Source: Actinomadura fibrosa
Lineage (GTDB): Bacteria > Actinomycetota > Actinomycetes > Streptosporangiales > Streptosporangiaceae
DNA length: 64,000 nt
Assembly: GCF_900659615.1 (NCBI RefSeq)
Contig: NZ_CAACUY010000029.1
Location: forward strand, 1-64,000
Direction: 5' to 3'
Numbering within the stretch: position 1 is the stretch's first letter; each line of letters starts with the position of its first letter. This document shows positions 1 to 8,501 of this stretch, piece after piece. A program made the translations under genes and the position numbers. The notes beneath the pieces are model-generated. The model was not told the DNA's origin. It made no database searches and saw nothing but the letters and a program-made list of their open reading frames with translations.

Positions 1-901
1 CGCGGTGCGCGGCGCGCCGCGCGTGCAGCAGCGCGGCCGCCGGATCGGCGTCCCGGAGCGCACGGGCGAGCAGCAGGTCGGACTTGCCGGGCGAGACGGC
101 GGCCGCCGGGTCCTGCCGCTGGTGGGCCCGCAGCAGTTCGACGGCCTCCGCGCCGCGCTCCAGCAGCAGCAGGGCGTGCGCGTGGACGAGCTGGGCGCGC
201 AGCGTCGCGGGGTGCGATCCGCCGAAGCGCAGCCGGCGGCCGGCCAGCACGTGCTCGCTGTGCTCGGCGGCCTGCCCGGCGAAGGCCCGCCGGTCGTCGG
301 CTGCGGCGGCCTCCTCCGCGCGGGCGACCAGGGTCTGCGCCAGGACGAGCTGAGCGATCCAGGTGAACGGCCGGCCGGAGCCGTGCGTCCGGGTGCGCAG
401 CGCGGCCTCCCGCTCCAGCATCTCCAGCGCCCGTTCCAGGTCACCGGGGCGGCCGCGCTCGCGGATCGCCATGGCGAGGTTCGCGTGCACGGTCGAGATC
501 CGCGGGTCGTCCGGCGGGAACAGCCTGGTGCGCAGCGCGTGCTCGCGCTCGTACAGCCCCACGGCGAGGTCGGCGTCCCCCGGGCGGCCGCGGCGGCGCA
601 CGTACTGCGCGTGCAGCGCGCGGATCGCCAGGTAGGCCGGGTCGCGGGCCGCGACCCGCTCCTCCGCCGCGCGCCGGGCCAGCGTGGCCCAGACCTCGGC
701 GGAGAGCGCCGCGTCGCGGTCGCGGCTGAGCCACTTCTCCAGCTCGCACTCCACCCGCAGTACCGTGGCGGGGCGCACGCCGGAGCGCCGGCGGGCCTCG
801 GCGAGCAGCTCGCGCAGCGGCATCGGGTCACCGGTGTCGTCGACATGGGTGACCAGCGTCGCGAGCTCGCTGATCAGTTCCGTCTCGGGCCCGGCGGGCA
901 T
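1..901 (-). CDS. TPR-like helical repeat protein, C-terminus beyond window
   Basis: The reading frame runs leftward from an ATG at 901-899 and leaves the window still open, giving about 300 visible residues. It is rich in Ala, Arg and Leu, with helix-turn-helix pairs such as 'RTRLFPPDDPRISTVHANLA' that match tetratricopeptide-type repeats. It is clearly paralogous to the gene at 6221-7234: both share the order HPxTLRAQLVHAHALL, TWIAQLVLAQTL and an early E-L-E-K/E-E-L block. It follows the HTH-like gene at 905-1687 with a 3-nt gap, so the two are probably translated together. In the paralogous module the next gene downstream is a CHAT protein, so a CHAT gene may lie just left of the window. 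The biochemical role is unknown; TPR repeats normally bind protein partners. Confidence 0.75.
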   Translation of the reverse strand, partial: MPAGPETELISELATLVTHVDDTGDPMPLRELLAEARRRSGVRPATVLRVECELEKWLSRDRDAALSAEVWATLARRAAEERVAARDPAYLAIRALHAQYVRRRGRPGDADLAVGLYEREHALRTRLFPPDDPRISTVHANLAMAIRERGRPGDLERALEMLEREAALRTRTHGSGRPFTWIAQLVLAQTLVARAEEAAAADDRRAFAGQAAEHSEHVLAGRRLRFGGSHPATLRAQLVHAHALLLLERGAEAVELLRAHQRQDPAAAVSPGKSDLLLARALRDADPAAALLHARRAAHR

Positions 902-904
902 CGC

Positions 905-1687
905 TCAGGCCCCCTCGGCGAGGAGGCGCAGGGCGTTCCGCGGCGCCCACGCCGGCAGCAGCCCGTCGAGCTCGGCGTCCGACATGCGCCCGAACGCGGA
1001 CTGGAGCTCGCGCAGGCGCGGCCGCATCCCCTCCAGCAGCCCGGTGATCGCGGCGGGCGCGTACAGGATCTCGGCCAGCGCCTCGTAGCCGGCCTCGACG
1101 ACCGCCTCCGGTGACGCGCCCAGCGGCCCGCGGGTCTCGGTGACGACCTTCGCCAGCAGGTCCGCGGCGCGCGGCTCGGTCAGCTCGCACGGCACGATGG
1201 CGCACAGGTCCTGGACCGCCGAGTGCGGCGCCGCGAAGCCCGCCGCGCCGGCCAGGCCGGGCTCGGCGGCGGCCCACTGGGACAGCACGTGCAGCAGGCT
1301 CAGCGCGGCGCCGCGGACCGAGCCGCCGGGCAGCCGGGACAGCCCGTTCAGCCAGCCCTGCCGGTAGGACCGGTACGACCAGATCTTCGCCTCGGCGACC
1401 AGGGTCGCCATGGCCTCGCTCCGGTCCAGCGTCGCGCGGAACTCCGACGCGCCGAGCGCCTCCTTGAAACCCGAGTTCTTGACCGTGTGGTAGAAGGTCG
1501 AGGACGAGGAGATCCCGAGCTGCCGGTTGAGCGCCGCTCGCGTGGGCCTCCGGGAGTACGACGGGGCGCCGGCGTCGAGGAGCTCGCGGAGCGCCCGGTA
1601 GATGCGCTCCCGGCCGTCGGTCTTCTCCTGCGACTCCCACCAGCGCGCGGTGGTCGTCCTGCTCAGGCGGGAGATGGAGTAGGTCAT
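905..1687 (-). CDS. HTH-like protein paired with TPR protein (copy 1)
   Basis: This is a 260-residue protein. The ATG at 1687 is preceded by AGGGGAG at good spacing; the frame stays open upstream to about 1993, but that extension reads like intergenic sequence. Residues ~45-75 contain PTRAALNRQLGISSSSTFYH followed by a KEAL, which resembles the DNA-binding helices of TetR-family regulators (recognition helix S-T-F/L-Y-x-x-F). The rest is helical and has no recognised domain. It is paralogous to the protein at 7231-8085, sharing the YRQGWL(N/D)(G/A)L motif after the HTH-like segment. Both copies sit directly upstream of a TPR gene. It may be the regulator of its own module or a signalling adaptor that has kept an HTH-like fold. 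No family name can be assigned from sequence alone. Confidence 0.7.
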   Translation of the reverse strand: MTYSISRLSRTTTARWWESQEKTDGRERIYRALRELLDAGAPSYSRRPTRAALNRQLGISSSSTFYHTVKNSGFKEALGASEFRATLDRSEAMATLVAEAKIWSYRSYRQGWLNGLSRLPGGSVRGAALSLLHVLSQWAAAEPGLAGAAGFAAPHSAVQDLCAIVPCELTEPRAADLLAKVVTETRGPLGASPEAVVEAGYEALAEILYAPAAITGLLEGMRPRLRELQSAFGRMSDAELDGLLPAWAPRNALRLLAEGA

Positions 1688-2098
1688 CGCTCCCCTTGTG
1701 ATGACTGATTCTTGCCCACTGTCGGTGTTATGCCCCACTAGTACCGTGCAGGTCGCCCGCCGTGATCCGGTGTGGCCGCAATCGTCCACGAAATGGCAGG
1801 CATTTGCGCACTGGGCTGTTTCTGTCGGCTCGATGGTCTGGGATCCGGCGTTCCTGATCGTGATTCTGAGAGGACCATCGGAGTTCGCCGGGAGGACGGC
1901 ATGGATAGGTGGATCAGCGTCGCGAGCGGGCCGGGCGGGAATGGCGACGGCAGCGGGGACGAGGACGACGAGCCGTAGACCGGCGACCCGCAAGCCGATG
2001 CCCCGTGGACCGAGGAGCCGTGGAGCGGTGCGCCGTGGAGCGGTGCACCGTGGATCGCGGCGTCCTTCCCGGTGCGGGCGCGGCGCCCCGGGCGGGGG
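1688..2098. other. 411-bp intergenic stretch with 15-bp tandem repeat
   Basis: No convincing gene lies between the RES gene and the HTH-like gene. It must hold the promoter of the HTH-like gene, near 1700-1760, where local GC drops; no clear -35/-10 pair is visible. At 2003-2062 there are four head-to-tail 15-bp units (see the repeat entry). Confidence 0.6.
2003..2062. repeat. Four 15-bp tandem repeats
   Basis: Units start at 2003, 2018, 2033 and 2048. The best-conserved two read CCGTGGAGCGGTGCG and CCGTGGAGCGGTGCA; the outer two are degenerate. The reverse complement of a very similar 15-mer is repeated inside the macro-domain gene at about 11310-11360. The units lie just downstream of the RES toxin gene stop. 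Confidence 0.7.
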
Positions 2099-2755
2099 TC
2101 ATGACGGCCCGCCCGCGATGGCCGCGTGGAACGGACGGAGCAGGCCGTTCGCGGCGGCGAGGCCGTCGGGCTCGGACAGCTCCACGTTCAAGGCGGGCAC
2201 CTGTTCCAGCGGCACCGGATCGCACCGGTCGCCGAACAGCATCAGCGCCCGCTCCGGGAAGTTGGTCCGCGACATCCAAAGCAGCCCCTCGGCGCTCCCC
2301 TCGGCGCACCACAACCGGCCCGCCCAGACCCGGGTGTGCGCGTACGACTCGTCCACCGTCCAGAGCAGCCGCTCGTCCTGGTAGACGGCCCGGACGTCGG
2401 TGGCGCTGCACAGGCGCAGCAACCGCAGCTCCCGGGTGGTCCGGACGGCGCTCAGCCGGCGCCCCGCCACCTCCTCGTATCCGATCAGGTGCGCCTCGGC
2501 GGTGGGGTCGCGGTCCCGCATCAGCGACTCGGTCAGCGCCGTCTCCGGAAGGTCGGCGGCGTAGTAGAACGAGTACGGCCACAGCGACGTCCCGTCGAAC
2601 CGCGCCCCGGCGGAGACCGGGTCGGCGCGCGGCGGGACGAAGGCGCGGGCGTCGCGCCGGACGCGGTGCACCCGCCAGAGGAGCGTGCCCCGCGGCAGCA
2701 ACTCGCAGCGGGCATCGCCCTCGCGGTAGTGGTCGGGGAAGACCCTGACGGGCAT
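2099..2755 (-). CDS. RES-domain toxin (NAD+ phosphorylase family), copy 1
   Basis: This is a 218-residue protein matching the RES domain, named for conserved Arg, Glu and Ser. Candidate catalytic positions are R52 in GARFDG, Y64/Y65 in FYYAADLPETALTES, E76, and S162 in WMSRTN. Characterised RES toxins degrade NAD+ by phosphorolysis and arrest growth; that activity is inferred here from the family. The ATG at 2755 overlaps the TGA of the upstream antitoxin-like gene by one base (TGATG), so translation is coupled in the usual antitoxin-first order. A longer frame to 2881 exists but overlaps the upstream gene and lacks a better start. A paralogue lies at 18883-19581. No signal peptide is visible, so it should act in the cytoplasm. 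Confidence 0.88.
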   Translation of the reverse strand: MPVRVFPDHYREGDARCELLPRGTLLWRVHRVRRDARAFVPPRADPVSAGARFDGTSLWPYSFYYAADLPETALTESLMRDRDPTAEAHLIGYEEVAGRRLSAVRTTRELRLLRLCSATDVRAVYQDERLLWTVDESYAHTRVWAGRLWCAEGSAEGLLWMSRTNFPERALMLFGDRCDPVPLEQVPALNVELSEPDGLAAANGLLRPFHAAIAGGPS

Positions 2756-3387
2756 CAGACCTCCACCAGGACGGCCCGGGCCAGCTCGACCAGCCGGTCG
2801 TCGGTGACGGCGCCGAGCAGCTCGGCCGGGACGCCGCCCGCGGCGGGGCGGACGCTCAGCCACCAGGACGCGGCGGTCCACGGCGAGCGGGCCGCGCCGA
2901 GCATCCGGTTCACGGTCCGCACGACGGGCCGGAGCGCGCCGTCGGGACCGAACTGGAACTCCGGCGCGCGCGGCACCCCGTCCGGGAAGCCGAGCACGAT
3001 CAGGTCCGGGTCGGCGATGAAGCCGGCCCGCGCGGGCGCGGCCCGCAGCCGCGCCGCGCCCAGTTCGATGATCTCCTCGGTGCTCGGCCCGCGCTCGTCG
3101 ACGGTGGCGAGCAGGCGCCGCGCCGCGGCGCGGACCCGCGGCCAGTCGACCTCCTCCGCGACGCCGGCGGACCGGGTGCCGCTCGCGCTGACGAACAGCC
3201 CGGTGACCGCGTCCGCCGGCGGCAGGGACTCCAGCAGGAGCCGCCGCAGCCGCCGCCAGGCCGCCTCCGGCCGCTCCCCGCCGGACAGGTCCGCCAGGAG
3301 TTCCGCCAGCTTCCCGGAGACCGGGCCGAGCGGGTCGCGCAACCTGCCGAGCTGGGTGTGCAGCGAGACGATCGCGTCCTCCTCCAA
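2755..3387 (-). CDS. ParS/Xre-like toxin-binding antitoxin for RES, copy 1
   Basis: This is a 210-residue protein. Its C-terminal third (about 140-210) carries EFQFGPDG, a VVRTVNRML helix and SPWTAASWWLS. That is the toxin-binding pattern of ParS/MbcA/Xre antitoxins (DUF2384-like), where the F-Q-F/DG turn leads into the helical bundle that holds the RES toxin. The N-terminal ~100 residues are helical and do not look like a standard Xre DNA-binding domain. That is unusual, because RES antitoxins normally autoregulate through such a domain. The start is a TTG at 3387 with a strong GGGAGG-type site. The gene ends in a one-base overlap with the RES gene. A second pair with the same architecture lies at 18883-20261. 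Confidence 0.8.
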   Translation of the reverse strand: MEEDAIVSLHTQLGRLRDPLGPVSGKLAELLADLSGGERPEAAWRRLRRLLLESLPPADAVTGLFVSASGTRSAGVAEEVDWPRVRAAARRLLATVDERGPSTEEIIELGAARLRAAPARAGFIADPDLIVLGFPDGVPRAPEFQFGPDGALRPVVRTVNRMLGAARSPWTAASWWLSVRPAAGGVPAELLGAVTDDRLVELARAVLVEV

Positions 3388-3655
3388 TGCCCCCTCCCCC
3401 TTCGCGCGTCAGGGACCGCGGTGTCCGCGCAGGGTCACCCGTACGGACACCTGTCCATTCATTCGTTCGACGGTCCCGGCCGCGCGACTTCCGGCCGACA
3501 CCTTTGCCTCATATCAAGTCATATCTGACCGGTGTCCATTTTCCTGTCTTGAGCAGAAGGTCGGTCAGATTTCCAGAAAGTTCTGTCGTTCCACTGGAAA
3601 CGGTATCTTGTCGCACCACCGCAGAGAAACAGGGAAAACACTGGAAAACGGGTGA
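3388..3655. promoter_or_regulatory. AT-richer intergenic region with repeated CACTGGAAA motif
   Basis: This 268-bp gap separates the 3' end of the CHAT-like gene from the antitoxin/RES pair and is clearly AT-richer than its surroundings, as expected for a promoter. CACTGGAAACGG at 3592-3603 recurs as CACTGGAAAACGG at 3639-3651. The first copy lies in a TTCCA-C-TGGAA palindrome. These are candidate operators for the antitoxin/RES promoter. No confident -35/-10 pair was identified. Confidence 0.4.
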
Positions 3656-6178
3656 TCATGAACCCGCGGAGGCGTCGTACGACGGCTTGGAGATCTGCCG
3701 GGTGAAAGCGCCCCACACCGCGAGGTCCGCCAAGGGCGGATCGTCCGCGCGGTCCACCTCGGCGGCCAGCGGACCGGGCATCGTCTCCGGGACGGCACGC
3801 TTCGGATCCAGCATCCAGAGCTGGGTCCGGCGCAGTGCCTCGGCCGGACCGCCGCCGTCGGCGAGGTGGCGGCGGAACATGAACGCCAGCAACGACCTCG
3901 TGCCGTCGGCGACGGGCCAGCGGGAGCCGACCGCGTGGGAGGCGTCCTCGGACGCCGCGACCGCGGCCGACACCACCGGCTCAAGGGGACGGCCGGTCGC
4001 GACGGTCGTCAGGGCCACCCGGTGCACGACGCGCTGCCGCGTGCCGGCGCCGAGCCGTGCCGCCTGCCAGGGAAGGACGTCCAGATCCCCGCAGGGCACT
4101 AAAACGACGCGGAGAGCGCGGTCGCCGTCCCGCCCGCCGGGATCGCCGGGCCCGCCGAGATCTGCGAGCCCGTCGAGGACCGGCGTCACGATCGCCGGAC
4201 CGGCCCAGTCGCACCACCGTTCCAGAGCCGCTCGCCACACCGCGTCCCTGCCGGGCCGCCCGGCACCGGACGATCCGGACGCCGCGGCGACGTACGCGCT
4301 CAGCGGCCCGAATCCGGACGCACGGAGCGCGGGCAGGGCGATCGAGCGAGGTTCTGCCTCGGCGGGCACGATGACCGCCCATCCCGGCTCGTCCGCGGCA
4401 CCGGGAACCAGGTAGACCAGCGCGTCCTGGTCCGAGCGGCGCAGGCCGGCCTGAAGTTCCGGCACGCGGAAGGCTTGAAGAGGTGACCCTTCGACGGCGT
4501 GTCCGGCGAGCGCGGCCAGGGATTCCTCGCGCATCCGGCCCGGTACCTCCACACCGACGAGTGCCTGGAGCAGAGGCAGCTCGTCCCGGGGCCGTGCGGC
4601 CGTTCCCGTCACGGTGCTCCAGGTAGGTGGCTGCGCCACCGGGGCAGCGGCGTTCCGCCAGGCGCGCGCGAGATCGGGTTCACCGACGGCGGCAAGCCGG
4701 TCGGGCAGGTCGGCCAGGTCGCTAGCCGCAGCGGCCGCGTACGGTCGCAGTCCCCTTCCGGTCTCCAGTGTTCGGACGGCCTCGTCCACCCGCGCTTCGG
4801 CGAGGCACCAGCGTGCGAGGCGCCATGCGCTTTCGGCAGCGCGTTCGGCGGCGGTGAGCCCGAGAGGGCCGCCTGCCCGCAGGAGGACCTCCTCCACATG
4901 AGCGTTCAGCGCCTCCGCCGCGGTGGCGACCGCTCGTGCCGTGTCCCCTGCGATGCGCTGGGACGCGGCGAGACGGTCGAGCACGTCAGTGTGCGAGGCG
5001 AGATGCTCCTCGCGCAGGAGAGCATGTCCACGATCGAGGCAGGCGATGCCCTTCGACTGGTCGCCCGTTGAGCCCCCGTGCCGCTCCAGGTGCGCAAGCC
5101 GGGCCTGCCCGAGCGCCATCGTCGTCCAAGCCCGCTGCCTACGTGGCAGAAGCGGCTCCTCCAGTGCCTGCTCAAGCCGGACGATCCCCTGTTCGAGCCG
5201 TCGCTCATCGTGTTCGGCGAGCCCTTCCACGGCCCAGGCGATCGCTCCTCTGGCGCGGATGACCGCACCGACGGCACCGCCTCCCGAACCTTCGTCAGCC
5301 GCCAGAATGCAATGGCCCAGACCGAGCGAGAACGCGACCGGCCGCCGCTCCAGCAGGCCGCGGCCCAGGTAGGCGAATCCGAGACCGGCGAGGAGCCGCC
5401 GGCGCCATGGACAGGAGCCGGAATGCCGTTCATACGCGGCGTGCAGCGTCTCAGCCGCCGCGGCGAGCGCTTCGAGATCCCGCGCGGGCCAGGCGACCAC
5501 GGCGCGCACGAGAGCGGTCACGCCGTCCAGGACCGGATCTCCCTCTCCTTCGGCGTCCGCTACCGGCCGTTCGGCGTTCTCGAAGAACAATCGCAGGGAA
5601 TCGGCGTCCGGCATCTCTCCGTCAAGCATGTACCGGTCACCGAGTACGGCACCGAGTGCGCGGACGGCCGGCAGGGCGAGCGGGTCCTTCGGAGGGATGT
5701 TCTCTACGGCCCGGCTCAAAGCGTCAATCGCACAATCAATGTCATCGAGCGCCCCATCGCCGGTCGCCCGGAGAGCGAGCACTGTCCCATAGAGGAACTG
5801 ACCCCTGCCGAGAGCGACACGATCGCCGTCATCCTCATCCACCATGTGAGCGGTCTTCGCCAGGACCCGTCCCGCGACCGTCGTCTCATCGTCGGCGCCA
5901 TCCGGCGCCTCCGTATCGGGTGACGGACCGATGGCGATGTCCGTACCTGGTGGCAGGGCATGGGCGCATGCCTGCATGAGGTCCTCGTGGCAGCGGTCAT
6001 CGGGCTCCGCCGACGGCGCGCCGTGCCCGCGCAGGCCCTGCCGCAGCCGCTCGTCCGCGAGCAGGATCCGAAGATCCCCGAGCAGGGACGCGCGCGGATC
6101 CGTCTCGTCACCGTCGCGGGGCCGCTCCTGCGGTGCGGCGACGCGGGCCTCGTTCTGATCGTCGTGCCGGTCGGTCAC
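3656..6178 (-). CDS. TPR-CHAT family protein with deleted catalytic core
   Basis: This is an 840-residue protein starting at a GTG (6178) behind GGAGG. Residues ~120-560 are TPR-like helices, including the A-x-x-L-E-x-G-R-G linker that precedes CHAT domains in the paralogues at 11807 and 15386. The C-terminus keeps flanking CHAT elements: VVLVPCGDLDVLPWQAA, VVHRVALTTVATG near 717-729 and GSRWPVADG near 751-759, followed by the usual fY..L and AL..aq helices. The ~110 residues that should lie between them, with the HFACHG histidine and the LSACE cysteine, are missing. The frame is intact, so this looks like a selected pseudo-protease (scaffold, decoy or regulator) rather than decay. It is the third gene of the HTH-like/TPR/CHAT module, 42 nt after the TPR gene. 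Confidence 0.8.
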   Translation of the reverse strand: MTDRHDDQNEARVAAPQERPRDGDETDPRASLLGDLRILLADERLRQGLRGHGAPSAEPDDRCHEDLMQACAHALPPGTDIAIGPSPDTEAPDGADDETTVAGRVLAKTAHMVDEDDGDRVALGRGQFLYGTVLALRATGDGALDDIDCAIDALSRAVENIPPKDPLALPAVRALGAVLGDRYMLDGEMPDADSLRLFFENAERPVADAEGEGDPVLDGVTALVRAVVAWPARDLEALAAAAETLHAAYERHSGSCPWRRRLLAGLGFAYLGRGLLERRPVAFSLGLGHCILAADEGSGGGAVGAVIRARGAIAWAVEGLAEHDERRLEQGIVRLEQALEEPLLPRRQRAWTTMALGQARLAHLERHGGSTGDQSKGIACLDRGHALLREEHLASHTDVLDRLAASQRIAGDTARAVATAAEALNAHVEEVLLRAGGPLGLTAAERAAESAWRLARWCLAEARVDEAVRTLETGRGLRPYAAAAASDLADLPDRLAAVGEPDLARAWRNAAAPVAQPPTWSTVTGTAARPRDELPLLQALVGVEVPGRMREESLAALAGHAVEGSPLQAFRVPELQAGLRRSDQDALVYLVPGAADEPGWAVIVPAEAEPRSIALPALRASGFGPLSAYVAAASGSSGAGRPGRDAVWRAALERWCDWAGPAIVTPVLDGLADLGGPGDPGGRDGDRALRVVLVPCGDLDVLPWQAARLGAGTRQRVVHRVALTTVATGRPLEPVVSAAVAASEDASHAVGSRWPVADGTRSLLAFMFRRHLADGGGPAEALRRTQLWMLDPKRAVPETMPGPLAAEVDRADDPPLADLAVWGAFTRQISKPSYDASAGS

Positions 6179-6220
6179 CGCGGGGCCTCCGGGAATCGGT
6201 CGATGGTCGGGGGGGCGGGC

Positions 6221-7234
6221 TCACGGCCGAAGCGCGCCGAGCCGGTCGAGCAGTGTCAGCGCCTCGGCCACCTGGACGCTGTCGACGGGGAAGTGGTCGA
6301 GCCGCCGCCGGCACGCTTCGCGGGCCGTGCGGGACGCCTGCGGATCACCCGTCACGCTCTGCGCCCTGGCCAGCAGGACCTCCGCCCACCCCGGCTCCAG
6401 GGGGACGCCCGAGCGCCGTGCCGTGGCGCGGATGTGGTGGAGCTCTCCGGTGGCGTCCGCCGCCCGTCCCGAGGTGAGCAGGGCGTGCGCGTGCACCAGA
6501 TGAGCGCGCAGCGTGGCCCCGTCGGCCCGCCCGAACCTGCTGTTCCGCACGTCCACCACCGTCTGGGACAGCCGCAGCGCCCGCTCGGCGTCGGGGGCCG
6601 GGAGGCCGGCCCGGGTTCCGGCGGCGTCCTCCTCGACCGCCCGCAGGATCGTCTGTGCCAGGACGAGCTGCCCGACCCAGGTGAAGGGGTGGCCGGTGCC
6701 GTAGCGCCCGAGCCTGTGCGCCAGCTCGTCCTCCAGCAGGCGCAGGGCGTCGGGGAGATCGCCCTCCCCGTTCCGGTCGCGCAGCGCGAGGGCCAGGTTC
6801 GCGCGGATGGCCCTGGTGCGCTGGTGGTCCTCGCCGAACCGCTCGCACCGCCACTGCCACTCCGTCCGGTAGGCGCGGACGCCGTGGTCGAGGTCGGCGC
6901 GGGTGCCGCGCATCCGCCGGTGCCGGATGTACTGGGTGCGGATCGACATCAGGACCGGATGGTCCTCGGCGAGGACCTTCCCGGCGCGGCCGAGCAGGTC
7001 CTCCCAGGCCCTGACCGACTCTCTCACCGTGCGGGTGCGGCCCCGCAGCTCCTCCAGGCCGCACTCGACCAGCAGGACGACCGGATTGCCCGGCCCGAGC
7101 TCGGCGGCGCCCGCGGCGTGCGCGGCGGCCAGGCGGCACAGCTCGCCCGTCGTCTCCGCGCGGTGCAGCGCGGTCTCGTTGCGCGCCAGCAGCCGGGCCT
7201 CGGCGTCGCTGAGCGGACGGTCGGAGAACCTCAT
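6221..7234 (-). CDS. TPR-like helical repeat protein (copy 2)
   Basis: This is a 337-residue protein of TPR-like helices: RTVRESVRAWEDLL, RTRAIRANLALALRDR, FTWVGQLVLAQTIL, and GATLRAHLVHAHALL. It is the complete counterpart of the truncated gene at the left edge. The ATG at 7234 overlaps the TGA of the HTH-like gene (ATGA), with GAGGAG 8 nt upstream; the ATG at 7240 sits too close to that site. It lies between the HTH-like gene and the degenerate CHAT gene, so it probably forms a complex with one of them. No catalytic motif, signal peptide or membrane segment is visible. Confidence 0.75.
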   Translation of the reverse strand: MRFSDRPLSDAEARLLARNETALHRAETTGELCRLAAAHAAGAAELGPGNPVVLLVECGLEELRGRTRTVRESVRAWEDLLGRAGKVLAEDHPVLMSIRTQYIRHRRMRGTRADLDHGVRAYRTEWQWRCERFGEDHQRTRAIRANLALALRDRNGEGDLPDALRLLEDELAHRLGRYGTGHPFTWVGQLVLAQTILRAVEEDAAGTRAGLPAPDAERALRLSQTVVDVRNSRFGRADGATLRAHLVHAHALLTSGRAADATGELHHIRATARRSGVPLEPGWAEVLLARAQSVTGDPQASRTAREACRRRLDHFPVDSVQVAEALTLLDRLGALRP

Positions 7235-8085
7235 GCCCATCTCTCCTCCTCGACGACCTCGTTCAGCGCGGCCAGCCTCGCCTCCAGCTCGGCGCGGACG
7301 GCGGCGCGGTCGTCCGGCCGCAACTGCGAGACCAGGTACCCCACCTCGCCGATCGGCTCGTCCAGCCGGCGGACGATCTCCAGGACGTAGCCCGGCCGGT
7401 CGAAGCCGAGCACCGCCATCAGCCGGGCGTGCACGAGGTCGAGGACGTCGGCGGCGGACGTCGCCCGCGGCCCCACGGAGGTCGTCAGCACGCGTGCGAG
7501 GAACGCGGTGATGTCGGCGGCCGGGGTCCGCCGCCCGCAGATGACGCCCAGGTCCTCCACGGCGGACGCGGCCGGCATGTAGTCGGCGTGCGCGGCGAGC
7601 CGGGGGTTCGCGCCGGCCCAGTCGGCGAGGACGCGGACCAGCGTCTCGGCGGCGAACCTGCGGTCGTCGGTGCCGGCGAGGGCGTCCAGCCACCCCTGCC
7701 GGTACGGCCAGTGGCTCAGGGTCTTCAGCTCCATCACCACCGTGCGCACCATGTCCGACGCCCCGACGGCCCGCCGCGTCTCGTCCGGCAGGCGGTCGGC
7801 GAGGGCGTGCTTGGCGCCGCGCCCGAAAGTGAAGTAGAGGGTCGACGGCGATTTGTGCCCGGCCCTGCGATACAGATCCTCGTAGCTGTAGTCGATCATT
7901 GCGTGATCGGCGCCGGGGGGACGCGAGTCCAGCGCTCTCAGCACGATCTCGTAATAGCGCGACCGCGCCTTCTCCGTAGTGATCACCCGGTCCTCCCCGA
8001 CCGCCGATCTCTTCGCCTCGGCACGCACTTCCCTCACCCAGCGGGCGACGACGGTCGCGTCGAGCTGCCGTCCCAGTGGAAGCAT
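7231..8085 (-). CDS. HTH-like protein paired with TPR protein (copy 2)
   Basis: This is a 284-residue protein starting at the ATG at 8085 behind GGAGG (the GTG at 8091 is too close to that site). A segment near residues 65-95, YEDLYRRAGHKSPSTLYFTF followed by KHAL, mirrors a TetR-type recognition helix, as in copy 1. The shared motif YRQGWLDAL lies further on. The C-terminal half is helical and unassigned. It heads a three-gene module (HTH-like, TPR, CHAT-like) and is divergently arranged with the unknown gene at 8502. It could repress that divergent region or act as a non-DNA-binding adaptor; the sequence does not decide. Confidence 0.7.
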   Translation of the reverse strand: MLPLGRQLDATVVARWVREVRAEAKRSAVGEDRVITTEKARSRYYEIVLRALDSRPPGADHAMIDYSYEDLYRRAGHKSPSTLYFTFGRGAKHALADRLPDETRRAVGASDMVRTVVMELKTLSHWPYRQGWLDALAGTDDRRFAAETLVRVLADWAGANPRLAAHADYMPAASAVEDLGVICGRRTPAADITAFLARVLTTSVGPRATSAADVLDLVHARLMAVLGFDRPGYVLEIVRRLDEPIGEVGYLVSQLRPDDRAAVRAELEARLAALNEVVEEERWA

Positions 8086-8501
8086 CGCCACCTCCGAGGT
8101 CGGTCCGTCCTTCTCGTGAGACGATCCGCGCGCCGGCGGCGTTCACGGAATTGAATGACGCTTTCCGGACACAAAAACGCGGGGCGCAGGAGTTTGCCAT
8201 AAAGATCGCGAAAAAGATGACAGAATGTCCTCTTTGTGGCGCGGTGTGACTCGGAAAGGGGCGGACATCCACGGGACGTCCGCCCCCTCGACCGGCGTCG
8301 CGCATCGGCCGGCTCACGACCTGGCATGGGGTTCCATGACCTCCACCTCCCGGATTCCGAGCGACGCCTCCAGACCAGCCGCCCGCCGCGGCGCATCCCG
8401 GGCGTCGGCCGGGCCCGATCCGGGCGCGTCCGGGGCGCGCTCCGGGGGGACGTGGCATCCTTGAGCCGTTCAGCCGCCCCGTCCGTCCGGGAGGCCGGTT
8501 C
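8086..8501. other. 416-bp divergent intergenic region
   Basis: No gene is supported here. It must contain the promoters of the minus-strand HTH-like module and the plus-strand gene at 8502. An AT-rich segment at about 8150-8225 is the best promoter location for the minus strand. An inverted repeat GGGGCGGAC (8258-8266) / GTCCGCCCC (8278-8286) could form a 9-bp hairpin in either transcript. No operator was recognised with confidence. Confidence 0.5.

Noticed and set aside
905..1687. Standard TetR regulator
   Set aside because: Only the recognition-helix region resembles TetR; the rest does not match, so it is annotated as HTH-like.
2003..2062. Possible CRISPR or iteron array
   Set aside because: Only four 15-bp units with no spacers and no replication gene nearby.
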